Shown: positions 31,935 to 40,623 of the stretch, piece by piece | Position numbering within the stretch: position 1 is the first letter of the stretch | How the letters are laid out: each line of letters starts with the position of its first letter | Assembly (NCBI RefSeq): GCF_003865345.1 | Contig: NZ_RMVE01000005.1 | Span: forward strand, 62,001 to 126,000 | Length of the DNA: 64,000 nt | DNA from: Nonlabens xiamenensis | Lineage (GTDB): Bacteria > Bacteroidota > Bacteroidia > Flavobacteriales > Flavobacteriaceae | Direction: 5' to 3' | Position numbers and translations under genes: made by a program | Notes under the pieces: model-generated | The model's database searches: none | Told to the model about the DNA's origin: nothing | What the model saw: the letters and a program-made list of their open reading frames with translations, nothing else

Positions 31935-32203
31935 GTCTCACTTCTTCTTTATGAAGAGACCGTCTAGAAAGCCGATCAACATTCAGCTGCTTCTGAGCTC
32001 GTCGAATAAGTTTTGGAAAGCAATTTCAAAAACTTCTACAGGCTCAATCTGAATGAAGAAATCTGCTTTTTAGACGGTTTATTTTTGCACTCAGCAAGAC
32101 CAAGTCTCAATATAGTTAATACTTTACTGGAACTTCAGCTTTCGCGAAATCTGAATACACAAGCCGAGGCTATGATACCCCACGCATTTTTTAGAACGGG
32201 TGA
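31935..32203. other. Intergenic region with degenerate palindrome
   Basis: Between convergent genes. It holds a short CTTCTTC/GAAGAG-type hairpin just after the DUF2911 stop and a partial palindrome copy (32137-32152, AGCTTTCGCGAAATCT). I see no gene here. Confidence 0.5.
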
Positions 32204-32650
32204 TCAGGAAGAAAGACTTTTTTCCAAACGGTCAAAAGCAGAACCCCAGCCATTATAAAAGCCCATTTCCTTTTGTTGCTGGCAGTAGTCTGCCGTTGCA
32301 TGGATAACGCTAAAGCTAAATTTGGTTTGCTTTCCTAAATCCTCAAATAATACGTGCAATTCGACCCCTTCAGTCATAGGTTTGAAATCAGCGGTCGTCA
32401 CTATTTTTTTCATTTCAATGATTTCCTGATAGACCCCAGCGGAAATAAATTCGCTTCCATCAGGCATGGGCATGGCATATTTCCAGCTTCCACCTTCCTT
32501 AAATTCGTGTTGGAGCACTTTGACCTCCATACCTGGCGGTGCCCACCACTTCACAATTTGTTCTGGTGTAGTCCAGGCATTCCATACCAATTTTACAGGC
32601 GCATCAAAGATCTTTTCAATGGTCAGTGTTCTGTCGGTCATCGCTTTCAT
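32204..32650 (-). CDS. SRPBCC (AHSA1-like) domain protein
   Basis: A 148-residue single START/Bet v1-like domain of the AHSA1 (activator of Hsp90 ATPase homologue) type. The opening LTIEKIFDAPVKLVWNAWTTPEQIVKWWAPPGM is the family hallmark, followed by DFKPMTEGVELHVLFED-type strands. In bacteria these domains bind small hydrophobic ligands. The ATG at 32650 (MKAMTDRTL) lies inside the end of the ArsR gene (35-base overlap), so the two are translated together, the standard regulator + SRPBCC pair. The longer version from 32686 would overlap even more and has no family match. Confidence 0.85.
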   Translation of the reverse strand: MKAMTDRTLTIEKIFDAPVKLVWNAWTTPEQIVKWWAPPGMEVKVLQHEFKEGGSWKYAMPMPDGSEFISAGVYQEIIEMKKIVTTADFKPMTEGVELHVLFEDLGKQTKFSFSVIHATADYCQQQKEMGFYNGWGSAFDRLEKSLSS

Positions 32651-32966
32651 AATATTTGGTTTGTAATTGATGAATGTAATTTTCAAAGGAATCTATGCGC
32701 TTTTCCCAGAGCTTGTTATATTGCTTAATCCAGAGAAAGGCTGGGATCAGCTCTTGAGCCTGGATCATACACAAACGCTCCCTACCTGACGGCTGAAACG
32801 TTACAAGGCCACATTCGTTTAGAATTTTTAAATGCTTGGATATAGCTGGCCTGCTGATCTCAAACTGCTCAGCCACCTGATTAACCGTCAGGGCTTCTTC
32901 AGAAAGCAATTCGATGATATCACGTCTAATCGGATCGGCGATTGCCTGAAAAACGTCTCTTCTCAT
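32616..32966 (-). CDS. ArsR-family transcriptional repressor
   Basis: A 116-residue winged-helix protein: MRRDVFQAIADPIRRDIIELLSEEALTVNQVAEQF is the typical N-terminal helix pair, ISRPAISKHLKILNECGLV the recognition helix, and FQPSGRERLCMIQ the wing. It has no metal-binding cysteine pair of the ArsR/SmtB kind, so it more likely responds to an organic ligand, as in the ArsR + AHSA1 pairs. It is the first gene of a two-gene operon, and two matching operator-like palindromes lie directly upstream, pointing to autoregulation. Confidence 0.88.
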   Translation of the reverse strand: MRRDVFQAIADPIRRDIIELLSEEALTVNQVAEQFEISRPAISKHLKILNECGLVTFQPSGRERLCMIQAQELIPAFLWIKQYNKLWEKRIDSFENYIHQLQTKYYESDDRQNTDH

Positions 32967-32972
32967 TTTATA

Positions 32973-33016
32973 TGTAATCGATCGGTTACAAATATATATG
33001 TAACATTTCGGTTACG
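32973..33016 (-). promoter_or_regulatory. Promoter with twin operator-like sites for the ArsR operon
   Basis: TGTAATCGATCGGTTACA (32973-32990) and TGTAACATTTCGGTTACG (32999-33016) are two copies of an imperfect palindrome GTAAC-N6-GTTAC, spaced 26 bp apart, that is on the same face of the helix within a few degrees. Between and partly over them the minus strand reads TATATTTG (32989-32996), a perfect TAnnTTTG -7 box. Binding of the repressor would cover the promoter. Confidence 0.6.
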
Positions 33017-33058
33017 CAAATTTTCATGATAACTAATTCTCTTTTCCTTAGGATAATC

Positions 33059-34147
33059 TCAAGGCGAACTCGTCTTGGCTTGGGCTACATGGTGTACACG
33101 AACCATTTGATCAGGATCTGCATCGATGCACTTCATAAATGTGGCTGCGATAGGAGCAAACTCAGCCGAGGTCGGATGCAACTCGTTATACCAACCTTTT
33201 TCGGGATCCACACTGCCGCGACAGTCGATGTGGTGAACGTTGGGATAACAGTTGGTCAAAGAGATCAGCATCTCATTAAATTTTTCAATCATATAATAGA
33301 TCAGCGCGCGTTGCTCCAATTCATCCTTGTACGCCTGCATTTCAATCGGTCGCTTTAACCAACCACCGTTGTTAAAGAGAATATTAGTGATAGGTTTAAA
33401 GATTTTAAGCGGATTCCAACCGAATCCTTTTTTAGAACTAGGGATGGCATGATCGTATCCCTGCGTGATGATCTTTAGGTTCGGATGCTCATAATTCCTA
33501 TTGATGTGCTGGATCAGGTAGTGGTATTGCAGCGAAATGACTTCCAGTAACAATTCAAATTCTTTGGTAAAACTAGCGCTACCAAATGCCATTTTCCCGG
33601 CGTAAGTCGTCAAATCCGCCTCTATAGGTCGTCGTTGATGTAGGAGTTTGGCGATGCGATTGTCTCCTACAATATCGTTACCACCGCCACTGATCAATAT
33701 AATATCTGGCTTATGCAGGGTTACTGTGCCTAGAAAATCATTTTCAGGACTCACTATTTGTGCGATCCAATCTCCTCCAAAGGCCTCGCTGCGAACAGCG
33801 TAATCATCACGCTTGACCAGATAGTCGGTGATCTCTTTAATAAATATTGGGTATTCGTACCAGGAATCGCCCTCTACCAGTAATTTTTTAGAATAGTTAC
33901 CTCTTTTGATTTGGCGGGTGTACTTTCTATTTTTGATTTTGTTGCTGTAGCGATTCAACCTGCCTAGAATACCTGAAAATGCACTAGAAGCATTAAGTGC
34001 CTTGGGTGGCTTGTCCAGCAGTGCACAGTACAACAAATAGGCGTCATCCAGATCCACTTCGTGGTGGGCCACCATGTCCCGTTGCTGTTCGGCATTGGGA
34101 TGAGTAGATTCCAGTCGATCCTTAAGTTGTTCGCTGCTGAGCTTCAT
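33059..34147 (-). CDS. SGNH/GDSL hydrolase family protein
   Basis: A 362-residue hydrolase of the SGNH group. Block I is VEGDSWYEYP (Ser of GDSW) near residue 113, block III the GGGND loop near 173, and block V the ELHPT with the Asp/His pair near 334. There is no signal peptide; the first 100 residues are helical. It may be a lipase or esterase acting on acylated glycans. It is the last gene of the minus-strand unit that begins with the PIG-L gene at 39058, with 11 bases to the upstream GYF_2 gene. Confidence 0.8.
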   Translation of the reverse strand: MKLSSEQLKDRLESTHPNAEQQRDMVAHHEVDLDDAYLLYCALLDKPPKALNASSAFSGILGRLNRYSNKIKNRKYTRQIKRGNYSKKLLVEGDSWYEYPIFIKEITDYLVKRDDYAVRSEAFGGDWIAQIVSPENDFLGTVTLHKPDIILISGGGNDIVGDNRIAKLLHQRRPIEADLTTYAGKMAFGSASFTKEFELLLEVISLQYHYLIQHINRNYEHPNLKIITQGYDHAIPSSKKGFGWNPLKIFKPITNILFNNGGWLKRPIEMQAYKDELEQRALIYYMIEKFNEMLISLTNCYPNVHHIDCRGSVDPEKGWYNELHPTSAEFAPIAATFMKCIDADPDQMVRVHHVAQAKTSSP

Positions 34148-34158
34148 CTAAGCTTATT

Positions 34159-34698
34159 TTAATTGAACCAATAAAAAAGTTGTCTTGAGAGGATCAGTAC
34201 GGCCAATAGTCCGCCTAAAATTATTCCAGCGACCTGGTATTTTCCTTTGATACTGATTCCTAATACTATGGGAATAGCTATCGCCATGAGCACGAAGAAG
34301 CCTTCAGAAATTCTAAACAGAGGATGCTCCCACCATTGATCCAACGTGCTTTGTAAAATAAGACTTACTAATTTTTCAAATAGCCAAAAAGCAATGATAA
34401 ATAGGATAAATCCATCTCGCCAATCCGATTGCTTTTTTTGCGTATCTGAGTAAACCTTGTTTTCAAATTGCATATCTCGATGTAGAGGGGATAATTCCTG
34501 ATCTATAGCTGTTGACTCGACAGATCGGCTTCTTGCTTTGAACAATCGCGCAATCTCCTCAACCTTTTTGGCCATCAACCAATGGTGATCATGCTCAAGT
34601 CTTACTTTATAGTCGCCTCTGATGCGTTTAGCATACAATTCTTCTGGTGTAAAGGGACCAAACTCCCTAAATCCATCATGGTAGTAGTATTTGTTCAT
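34159..34698 (-). CDS. GYF_2-domain membrane protein
   Basis: A 179-residue protein. Residues 3-50 (YYYHDGFREFGPFTPEELYAKRI...) form a DUF4339/GYF_2 domain, a proline-rich-peptide-binding fold found at the front of many bacterial membrane proteins. After a basic linker (about 50-85) come three hydrophobic segments (about 95-115, 125-150, 155-175). Function unknown. It sits 11 bases from each neighbour, between the symporter and the hydrolase, so it belongs to the same operon. Confidence 0.75.
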   Translation of the reverse strand: MNKYYYHDGFREFGPFTPEELYAKRIRGDYKVRLEHDHHWLMAKKVEEIARLFKARSRSVESTAIDQELSPLHRDMQFENKVYSDTQKKQSDWRDGFILFIIAFWLFEKLVSLILQSTLDQWWEHPLFRISEGFFVLMAIAIPIVLGISIKGKYQVAGIILGGLLAVLILSRQLFYWFN

Positions 34699-34709
34699 GT
34701 TTCAGCCTT

Positions 34710-36428
34710 TTATACTGGTAAATCTAATTTCTGTGGTTGATTAACACCACCAAGGATTAATGCAAGCCCAACGGTAAGTAATGCCCCCAGCGGATTCAAC
34801 CAAAGGAAGGGGAGTATTTCTATACCATTTGCAAGTTGATCTACCGTATAACAAGCGATCACCACTGCTTCAGAGATCAATGCAGCCACAAAAATGGCCT
34901 GGCCTTTTACCTTTTTAAAATAAAATGCCACCAGAAATATACCCAGGATAGTTCCATAAAACAAGGAACCAATGATATTCACCAATTGGATCAGGTTATC
35001 AAACAAGGAGACGATGCTGGCAAACCCGATTGCCAAAAGTCCCCAACCCAAGGTAAACCAGCGACTCATACGCACATAGTGCTCATCAGATTTTTCCTCC
35101 TGACTGAAGCGTTTATAAATGTCGACTGTAGTCGTGGAGGATAAGGCATTGAGCTCAGAGGCTGTCGAACTCATTGCTGCGCTGAGGATGACGGCCAACA
35201 ATAAACCAATCAAACCCTTGGGCAGATGGTGTAAGATAAAATGAATAAATACAAAATCCTTATCGTTGGTTTCAATATCAGGATCGGCTTGATTAATCAA
35301 TTGTCTGGCGGCCTCACGGTTATTTTCTTCCTCAGCTCTGAGTCGGCTTAATTGAAGTACCAGAGGGGATTGATTAGCCCCAGGTTGATCCATGACTTCG
35401 GCATAGGCGCGTTGGGCCTCTTGTTTTTCCTTCAGGATTTTTTGGTGGGATGCCTGGAGTTCTTGGTATTCCTCTGCATAACTGCTCTCCATTACCGCTG
35501 TTTCTGCAGCAGGATTAAAGTTAAGTGGAGTGCTGTTGAATTGATAAAACACAAAAACCATGACACCTACCAACAGAATGAAAAATTGCATAGGCACTTT
35601 AAGCAGACCATTAAACAATAATCCGATGCGCATCTGTGAAACGGATTTACCCGACAAATAGCGCTGCACCTGGGATTGGTCTGTCCCAAAATAGCTGAGC
35701 ATCAAAAAACTCGCACCAAAGAGTGCGCTCCATACGTTATAGCGATCATCCAGTGAAAAATCAAAATCCAGGACTTGCATTTTATCAGCATCCCCTGCCA
35801 TGCTTAAGGCATTGTCAAAACTCACATTATCCGGTAGCTGGGTAACGATCAATACAAAGGCAGTGACCATTCCTGCCATGATGATAATCATTTGCTGCTT
35901 TTGGGTGACATTGACCGCTTTGGTACCACCTGATACCGTATAAATGATCACCAGCAAACCAATGATGATGTTCAGGTACTTTAATTCCCAGTCCAACACT
36001 GCACTCAGAATGATGGCAGGTGCATAAATAGTAATTCCGGCAGCGAGGCCACGTTGGATCAAGAATAAGATAGAAGCGAGTGACCTGGTCTTGAGGTCAA
36101 ATCTCTTTTCCAGGAACTCATAGGCCGTATAAACTTTAAGCTTGTGGTAAATGGGAATAAAGGTCACGCAGATGATCACTACCGCAATGGGCAAACCAAA
36201 GTAGAATTGTACAAATTCCATCCCATCTGTATAGGCCTGACCTGGAGTACTTAAAAAAGTGATCGCGCTGGCCTGGGTCGCCATTACCGATAGACCTACC
36301 GTCCACCATCTGGCGTCACCACCTTTAAGGTATTGTTCGCTGGTTTGTTTCCCTCTGGTTTTATAGACACCATAGGCGACGATAAACGTCAGCGTACTGA
36401 CTAAAATGAACCAATCAATCCATTCCAT
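34710..36428 (-). CDS. Sodium:solute symporter (SSS family)
   Basis: A 572-residue transporter with about 13 membrane segments. SSS marks are ATQASAITFLSTPGQAYTDGMEFVQFY early, the RFDLKTRSLASILFLIQRG segment and SAAMSSTASELNALSSTTTVDIYKRF late. A roughly 100-residue Glu/Gln/Ala-rich soluble insert (about 300-380) is unusual but seen in flavobacterial relatives with glycan or sialic-acid operons. The substrate is not determined. It overlaps by 14 bases with the 37-residue membrane protein gene upstream, so it is coupled to it, and to the PIG-L gene beyond. Confidence 0.85.
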   Translation of the reverse strand: MEWIDWFILVSTLTFIVAYGVYKTRGKQTSEQYLKGGDARWWTVGLSVMATQASAITFLSTPGQAYTDGMEFVQFYFGLPIAVVIICVTFIPIYHKLKVYTAYEFLEKRFDLKTRSLASILFLIQRGLAAGITIYAPAIILSAVLDWELKYLNIIIGLLVIIYTVSGGTKAVNVTQKQQMIIIMAGMVTAFVLIVTQLPDNVSFDNALSMAGDADKMQVLDFDFSLDDRYNVWSALFGASFLMLSYFGTDQSQVQRYLSGKSVSQMRIGLLFNGLLKVPMQFFILLVGVMVFVFYQFNSTPLNFNPAAETAVMESSYAEEYQELQASHQKILKEKQEAQRAYAEVMDQPGANQSPLVLQLSRLRAEEENNREAARQLINQADPDIETNDKDFVFIHFILHHLPKGLIGLLLAVILSAAMSSTASELNALSSTTTVDIYKRFSQEEKSDEHYVRMSRWFTLGWGLLAIGFASIVSLFDNLIQLVNIIGSLFYGTILGIFLVAFYFKKVKGQAIFVAALISEAVVIACYTVDQLANGIEILPFLWLNPLGALLTVGLALILGGVNQPQKLDLPV

Positions 36429-36528
36429 AAGCCAGTCCTATCAGGTAAAAAATAATTCCAAAAACCAGATTGGCCAAGAGGACCAATACGTACCAACGGC
36501 GCCAGCGTCTAGAGTTTGCTTTTTCCAT
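36415..36528 (-). CDS. 37-residue single-pass membrane protein
   Basis: A short gene that is easily missed. From the ATG at 36526-36528 it reads MEKANSRRWRRWYVLVLLAN and continues as one hydrophobic helix ending LIGLAYGMD. Arg/Trp-rich start and single helix follow the positive-inside rule. It overlaps the end of the PIG-L gene by 20 bases and the start of the symporter gene by 14, the classic layout of a small SSS-associated subunit (as with the short partners of other transporters). Real coding is suggested by the coupling and by the clean amphipathic profile; the role is inferred. Confidence 0.6.
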   Translation of the reverse strand: MEKANSRRWRRWYVLVLLANLVFGIIFYLIGLAYGMD

Positions 36529-39058
36529 TCTCGGTATTGATGGGTTGATTTTGTATTCCTACACTCAACATATTGGCCAATAGCCTGTAAGCTCCAGATA
36601 CGCCAGCAGGCAGTTCTCTGAACAGGCTCAGCCCTGTGTAGATGACATGTCCTTTTCCATAAGGCGCTACAATCAAACTTCCTTTGGTCATTTCTTCACC
36701 TTTGTCCTTCATACCTAATAATGGTGTAAAGGCAGGATCCCAATCCGTAGGGAAGTAGAGACCTCTTTCCTGTACCCAACCTTCAAAATCTTCCTGGCTG
36801 ATTTTATTGGGTGTGTTAAGGATAGGGTGATCCGGTGCCAAGATAGAAACAGGTGCATTTTCATCAGTAACCCGCTTTCGCGAAAGCGTAATGGACAGAG
36901 GTCCTAGCAAGTCCTGATCAAACCTACGACTGGTATTGTATTGCATCAGTAATGTCCCTCCCTGGTTCACAAAAGCCTCCAATCTATCCTGTAATGCCGC
37001 CATGTCTTCTTCAGCCACGTTGAACGCCCGTATGCCGGTAACCACTACATCGTATTTAGACAAATCGGCTGGAACTTCACTGGGCTCAAATTTAAATACC
37101 TTACTGCCGATGGCTTCAATCGCCTGGGCCACTTCATCACCGGCGCCATTGATATACGCCACGGTTTCGGCCTTGTTGATCAGGCCAGGTTTCACTACTT
37201 GAGCACTGTTATTCCGTACCAATTGTTGGTCGGGAATATGATCGTAATCTATACTTATAACTTCTTGGCTGAAGCTTTTGTCGCCTATTTTGACCAAACC
37301 GCTAATTACACCCCTCGAGGCTTCATTTGGAGCGGTTAACTCGAATTGAAAACTGCGCTCAACGCCAGGTGCCAGCGCTTCAAAATTTTGAAGGTCTGGA
37401 CTGACATTCCAAGTTGCTGGATGACATAGTTCAACCGTTCCAGCCGCGACCTGCGCATAGGCTTTCACTTTGACCTGAATGGTCTTGGTAGGGTTGTTGG
37501 AAAAGACAAAAACTGGTTCAGCGATGGAAACTCCAACGGGAGGCACAATATGCAAGGGTTCGTTTACCTCTCCACGCACAGGATCAGTACGTTTGTGGAT
37601 GAGGGCCACCGTTTTGTCAATCTGCTGGTCCATGATTTGGATTCGGATGGGTACCTGGATTTCAGCAGGAAGTTCAGGTTGACCAATATGGGTCGGGTCC
37701 AACACAGCATACATGCCCAGACTACCTTTCTCCTTCAGATAATACGGACTGGAAGGAAGGATGGCTGTGGGTGTTTTAATGCTCAATTCGACATTTGTAC
37801 TCTGATTATTTTGGATAGTTAAGCTAGTGGTTTCTGGTGTGACATAATCAGTGGACATGATCCTGATCTTTAAAGGTACCTGAGAACGGTTGGTAAGTTC
37901 GAGGACAGCGGTTGACTCAGCACCCTGAACCAATTGGGGTTGAGGTATGGAAGCTTCCATATAGAGTCCTGTGATATCCAGTATCAGTTCCTCCAGGTCT
38001 TTGAGTTTGATCTCTTTCCAGTAGTGAGGTGGTAGGGATTTAAGGCGTTTTCTCAATTCCAATAAAGCTTCTAAACTGGCAGCAGGGTCTTTGAAATCAT
38101 AGGCTGCCAAAATGCGGTCCAGATAGGCTTGGATGCCTTCGGCCTTTGGAACCCGACTCCAGGTGGTATTGATGCCTGAAAATAGATCCGTTTTATCGTT
38201 GGGGAATGATCCTTCTAAGAATTCCAGATATTCGATTTGTGAACCACGTGATCCGATACTTCCGAATCCCTGCGATTTGTGCTGGCTTCGGCTTAAAGCG
38301 GCTATTTCTCCATTGGATAAACCTTTGTGGGTATAATAACTGCCGGCATCTATCTCGAGTAAGTTGGTTTTGTCCGCTTTCGCGAAAGCTTCCCTACCAC
38401 CATAGAACCACCAACTTGTATTAAAAAATACACGTGATGGCTGCCATGGTTCCAAGGTTTCCAATTGATCCTTATAGGCATCCGTTTTCCCAGCCAATTG
38501 AAAAGCCTTCATGGATAACATCGCGCTTGTAGTGTGGTGCCCATGGGTGCTGCCTGGTGTGCGATGGTCAAACCTGTTGATTACCACATCGGGTTTAAAA
38601 CGACGAATGATGCGTACCACATCAGCGGTGACCTCTTCCTCATTCCAGATGTCCAAAGTTTCATCCGGATGCTTGGAATATCCAAAATCATTGGCTCTTG
38701 TAAAGAATTGTTGGCCATTATCAATATTTCTAGCTTCCAACAATTCTTGGGTTCGGATCATACCTAATTGTTCGCGTAGCTGCGGGCCGATGAGATTTTG
38801 CCCACCATCTCCACGGGTAAGAGAGAGGTAAGCGGTTCGAGCCATGCGATCATTGGCCAGATAGCTGATCAATCTGGTGTTTTCATCATCGGGATGAGCA
38901 GCCAGATACAAAGCCGAGCCTAAGAAACCGAGCTGCTTGATTCGGTGGTGTATGTCTGAGGGCTGAGTAGGGGTAGGGGTGAGCCTATTCTCTTGGGCAA
39001 AGCACATCGCTAGATGGCCAAATAAAAACGCCCAACATGCAAAATATTTTGTAATCAT
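36509..39058 (-). CDS. PIG-L family deacetylase with GATase-like C-terminal domain
   Basis: An 849-residue exported enzyme. A signal peptide (ITKYFACWAFLFGHLAMCFA) leads into the LmbE/PIG-L domain (about 35-250): the metal site AHPDDE is near residues 54-59, followed by SLTRGDGGQN and FDHRTPGSTHGHH, the second metal-binding His pair. Such enzymes remove N-acetyl groups from N-acetylglucosamine-type sugars. The middle is a beta-sandwich region, and residues about 640-830 resemble a ThuA/glutamine-amidotransferase-like fold (YDVVVTGIRAFN, FVNQGGTLLMQYN). Two palindrome copies lie inside. First gene of the operon with the small membrane protein, symporter and hydrolase: a plausible glycan-uptake unit. 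Confidence 0.85.
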   Translation of the reverse strand: MITKYFACWAFLFGHLAMCFAQENRLTPTPTQPSDIHHRIKQLGFLGSALYLAAHPDDENTRLISYLANDRMARTAYLSLTRGDGGQNLIGPQLREQLGMIRTQELLEARNIDNGQQFFTRANDFGYSKHPDETLDIWNEEEVTADVVRIIRRFKPDVVINRFDHRTPGSTHGHHTTSAMLSMKAFQLAGKTDAYKDQLETLEPWQPSRVFFNTSWWFYGGREAFAKADKTNLLEIDAGSYYTHKGLSNGEIAALSRSQHKSQGFGSIGSRGSQIEYLEFLEGSFPNDKTDLFSGINTTWSRVPKAEGIQAYLDRILAAYDFKDPAASLEALLELRKRLKSLPPHYWKEIKLKDLEELILDITGLYMEASIPQPQLVQGAESTAVLELTNRSQVPLKIRIMSTDYVTPETTSLTIQNNQSTNVELSIKTPTAILPSSPYYLKEKGSLGMYAVLDPTHIGQPELPAEIQVPIRIQIMDQQIDKTVALIHKRTDPVRGEVNEPLHIVPPVGVSIAEPVFVFSNNPTKTIQVKVKAYAQVAAGTVELCHPATWNVSPDLQNFEALAPGVERSFQFELTAPNEASRGVISGLVKIGDKSFSQEVISIDYDHIPDQQLVRNNSAQVVKPGLINKAETVAYINGAGDEVAQAIEAIGSKVFKFEPSEVPADLSKYDVVVTGIRAFNVAEEDMAALQDRLEAFVNQGGTLLMQYNTSRRFDQDLLGPLSITLSRKRVTDENAPVSILAPDHPILNTPNKISQEDFEGWVQERGLYFPTDWDPAFTPLLGMKDKGEEMTKGSLIVAPYGKGHVIYTGLSLFRELPAGVSGAYRLLANMLSVGIQNQPINTENGKSKL
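36873..36888. repeat. 16-bp palindrome copy 8 (perfect, in PIG-L gene)
   Basis: CGCTTTCGCGAAAGCG; here in another frame, encoding Leu-Ser-Arg-Lys-Arg. Confidence 0.9.
38375..38390. repeat. 16-bp palindrome copy 9 (one mismatch)
   Basis: CGCTTTCGCGAAAGCT on the plus strand, in the PIG-L gene, encoding EAFAKADK on the minus strand. Confidence 0.75.
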
Positions 39059-39165
39059 GCCGTGAATATAAAATTTTCAATGCTTACTCTGGCAGTGCGC
39101 TTGGTCTATTTTACAACCAATAGGAGAAGTTGAACAAGCGCATGCCGAATCTTTATGACTAATAA

Positions 39166-40266
39166 TTAAGGCATTACCTGCTGTAGGCGCTGCCAGATCT
39201 GATCGTGAAAAAGAACTGGAACCAAGTCATTGGATGCACTTTCTCCCATACGCACCACCACCATATTTTGGCTGGGGATAACGTCAATAATCTGCCCGTT
39301 TTTGCCCAAGGCACTGAACATATCAGCTGGAGCGGCTGGTGTTACTGAGCTGGGTACCGATACCGTAGCGCCAGGAAAAATCACACTCTCCTTACCATTG
39401 AGCCACCATAAATAACCGTAGGAGGGATTGAGGTTTTGGGAGCTAACCACAGCTTCTTGCATAAAATTATTGTCAATCACCATATGGCCATTCCAGTTTC
39501 CTTGATGTAGGGCAAGTAATCCAAATCTAGCGGCATCCCTGGCTGTACTGACAAACAAGCGGTTGCTCAAGGCAGTAGAAAGCCATTGCCCGCTCATGCC
39601 GATCCTATCGCCGATCCGAGATTGTGTAAAGGTATTGACATCTACACCCGTAGCTGATTCCAGTACATCATGTAATAATAAGTAGGGCGCATTGTGGTAG
39701 TACCATTGCGTATCTGGATCATTGCGATAACTGAGGCAAGAAGGGTCGGTACAGTCTAAATTGGTCACTTCAAATTCCAGCCCGGTACTCATACTTAGCT
39801 GATGTTTGATTTGAATTTGTTCCTCTAAAGCCGCAGGCATACTCGTCCATCCAGATCCCAAATAATCGGCGGTCGGATCATTTAAGGATAGCTGGCCCTC
39901 TTGTTGAGCTATGCCTATCAGGCTGGCAGCCAAAGATTTTCCTGCACTGGCCCAATACCATTGGTTATCTACACCAAATGGCTGTCCTTGGAGATCCATG
40001 TTCCAGTATTCTTCTACAACGATCTTTCCATCCACCAACACAATAAATGCCCGGGTTCCATTTTGTTCTAGAAATGTCTTGAGATCCTCCAATTCATTGT
40101 TGTTCCAACCCAAAGATGCGGGCGTTGTTTGTTCCCAAGCTGAATTATCTAAGGGTGGAAAATAGGTAGAATTGGGAGGTGAGGTATCCTCATCATCGGT
40201 CGAACAGGCCGCCAGAAAAAATAACAGGCAAATAGGAAGAAAGCGCATATAGGAAAATTTGGTCAA
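39166..40266 (-). CDS. Serine hydrolase lipoprotein (beta-lactamase/PBP-like)
   Basis: A 366-residue penicillin-binding-protein-like esterase family member (class C beta-lactamase type). The signal peptide ends in the lipobox FFLAACST with Cys21. The catalytic SxxK is in YWASAGKSLAASLIG near residues 106-113, and the YxN motif is in YYHNAPYLLL near 192. The KTG-like third motif is less clear. It may be a peptidase or esterase acting in the periplasm. Single gene, followed on its 3' side by about 100 bp of A+T-rich DNA before the PIG-L start. Confidence 0.85.
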   Translation of the reverse strand: MTKFSYMRFLPICLLFFLAACSTDDEDTSPPNSTYFPPLDNSAWEQTTPASLGWNNNELEDLKTFLEQNGTRAFIVLVDGKIVVEEYWNMDLQGQPFGVDNQWYWASAGKSLAASLIGIAQQEGQLSLNDPTADYLGSGWTSMPAALEEQIQIKHQLSMSTGLEFEVTNLDCTDPSCLSYRNDPDTQWYYHNAPYLLLHDVLESATGVDVNTFTQSRIGDRIGMSGQWLSTALSNRLFVSTARDAARFGLLALHQGNWNGHMVIDNNFMQEAVVSSQNLNPSYGYLWWLNGKESVIFPGATVSVPSSVTPAAPADMFSALGKNGQIIDVIPSQNMVVVRMGESASNDLVPVLFHDQIWQRLQQVMP

Positions 40267-40565
40267 TATAGCTTTTAGATCTTTAAAAATGCAAAAAGTT
40301 TAATACTGGTATTTATTACCGATTAAACACTTCCCTGAATTTTATAAGTAATCTGTCAATGAGTCGGAGATCCTGAGTGATGATATTGGCTGTGGTCATG
40401 GATTCCTGATGAAGAGGGATGATCTTATCGTAATTTATTTTTATTGAATCATAACCATTAGAGTTATAATAATTAATCTTCCATCTAACATCTATTGTGA
40501 ATTTGAAGATGAATACCATCACCATCTTCGTTATACCGTATATTATTTTCGTGTGAGGATGGAGA

Positions 40566-40602
40566 TAAAAAAAGCCTGGAAGTCTAATTTCCAGGCTTTC
40601 AT
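40566..40602 (-). terminator. Intrinsic terminator after the DUF1206 gene
   Basis: AAAGCCTGGAA (40571-40581) pairs with TTCCAGGCTTT (40589-40599) around a 7-base loop, an 11-bp perfect stem, with an A-run on the plus strand that becomes a T-run on the minus-strand transcript. Confidence 0.8.
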
Positions 40603-40623
40603 TGGCTATTCAAATATTACTAA

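Noticed and set aside
32013-32258. An 81-codon plus-strand frame between the DUF2911 and SRPBCC genes
   Set aside because: It runs into the opposite strand of the SRPBCC gene and contains a decayed palindrome copy; no family match.
40316-40525. A 69-codon minus-strand frame before the terminator at 40566
   Set aside because: No family resemblance, Ile/Asn/Tyr-rich as expected for A+T-rich non-coding DNA, no clear start signal. The region 40267-40565 otherwise shows nothing.
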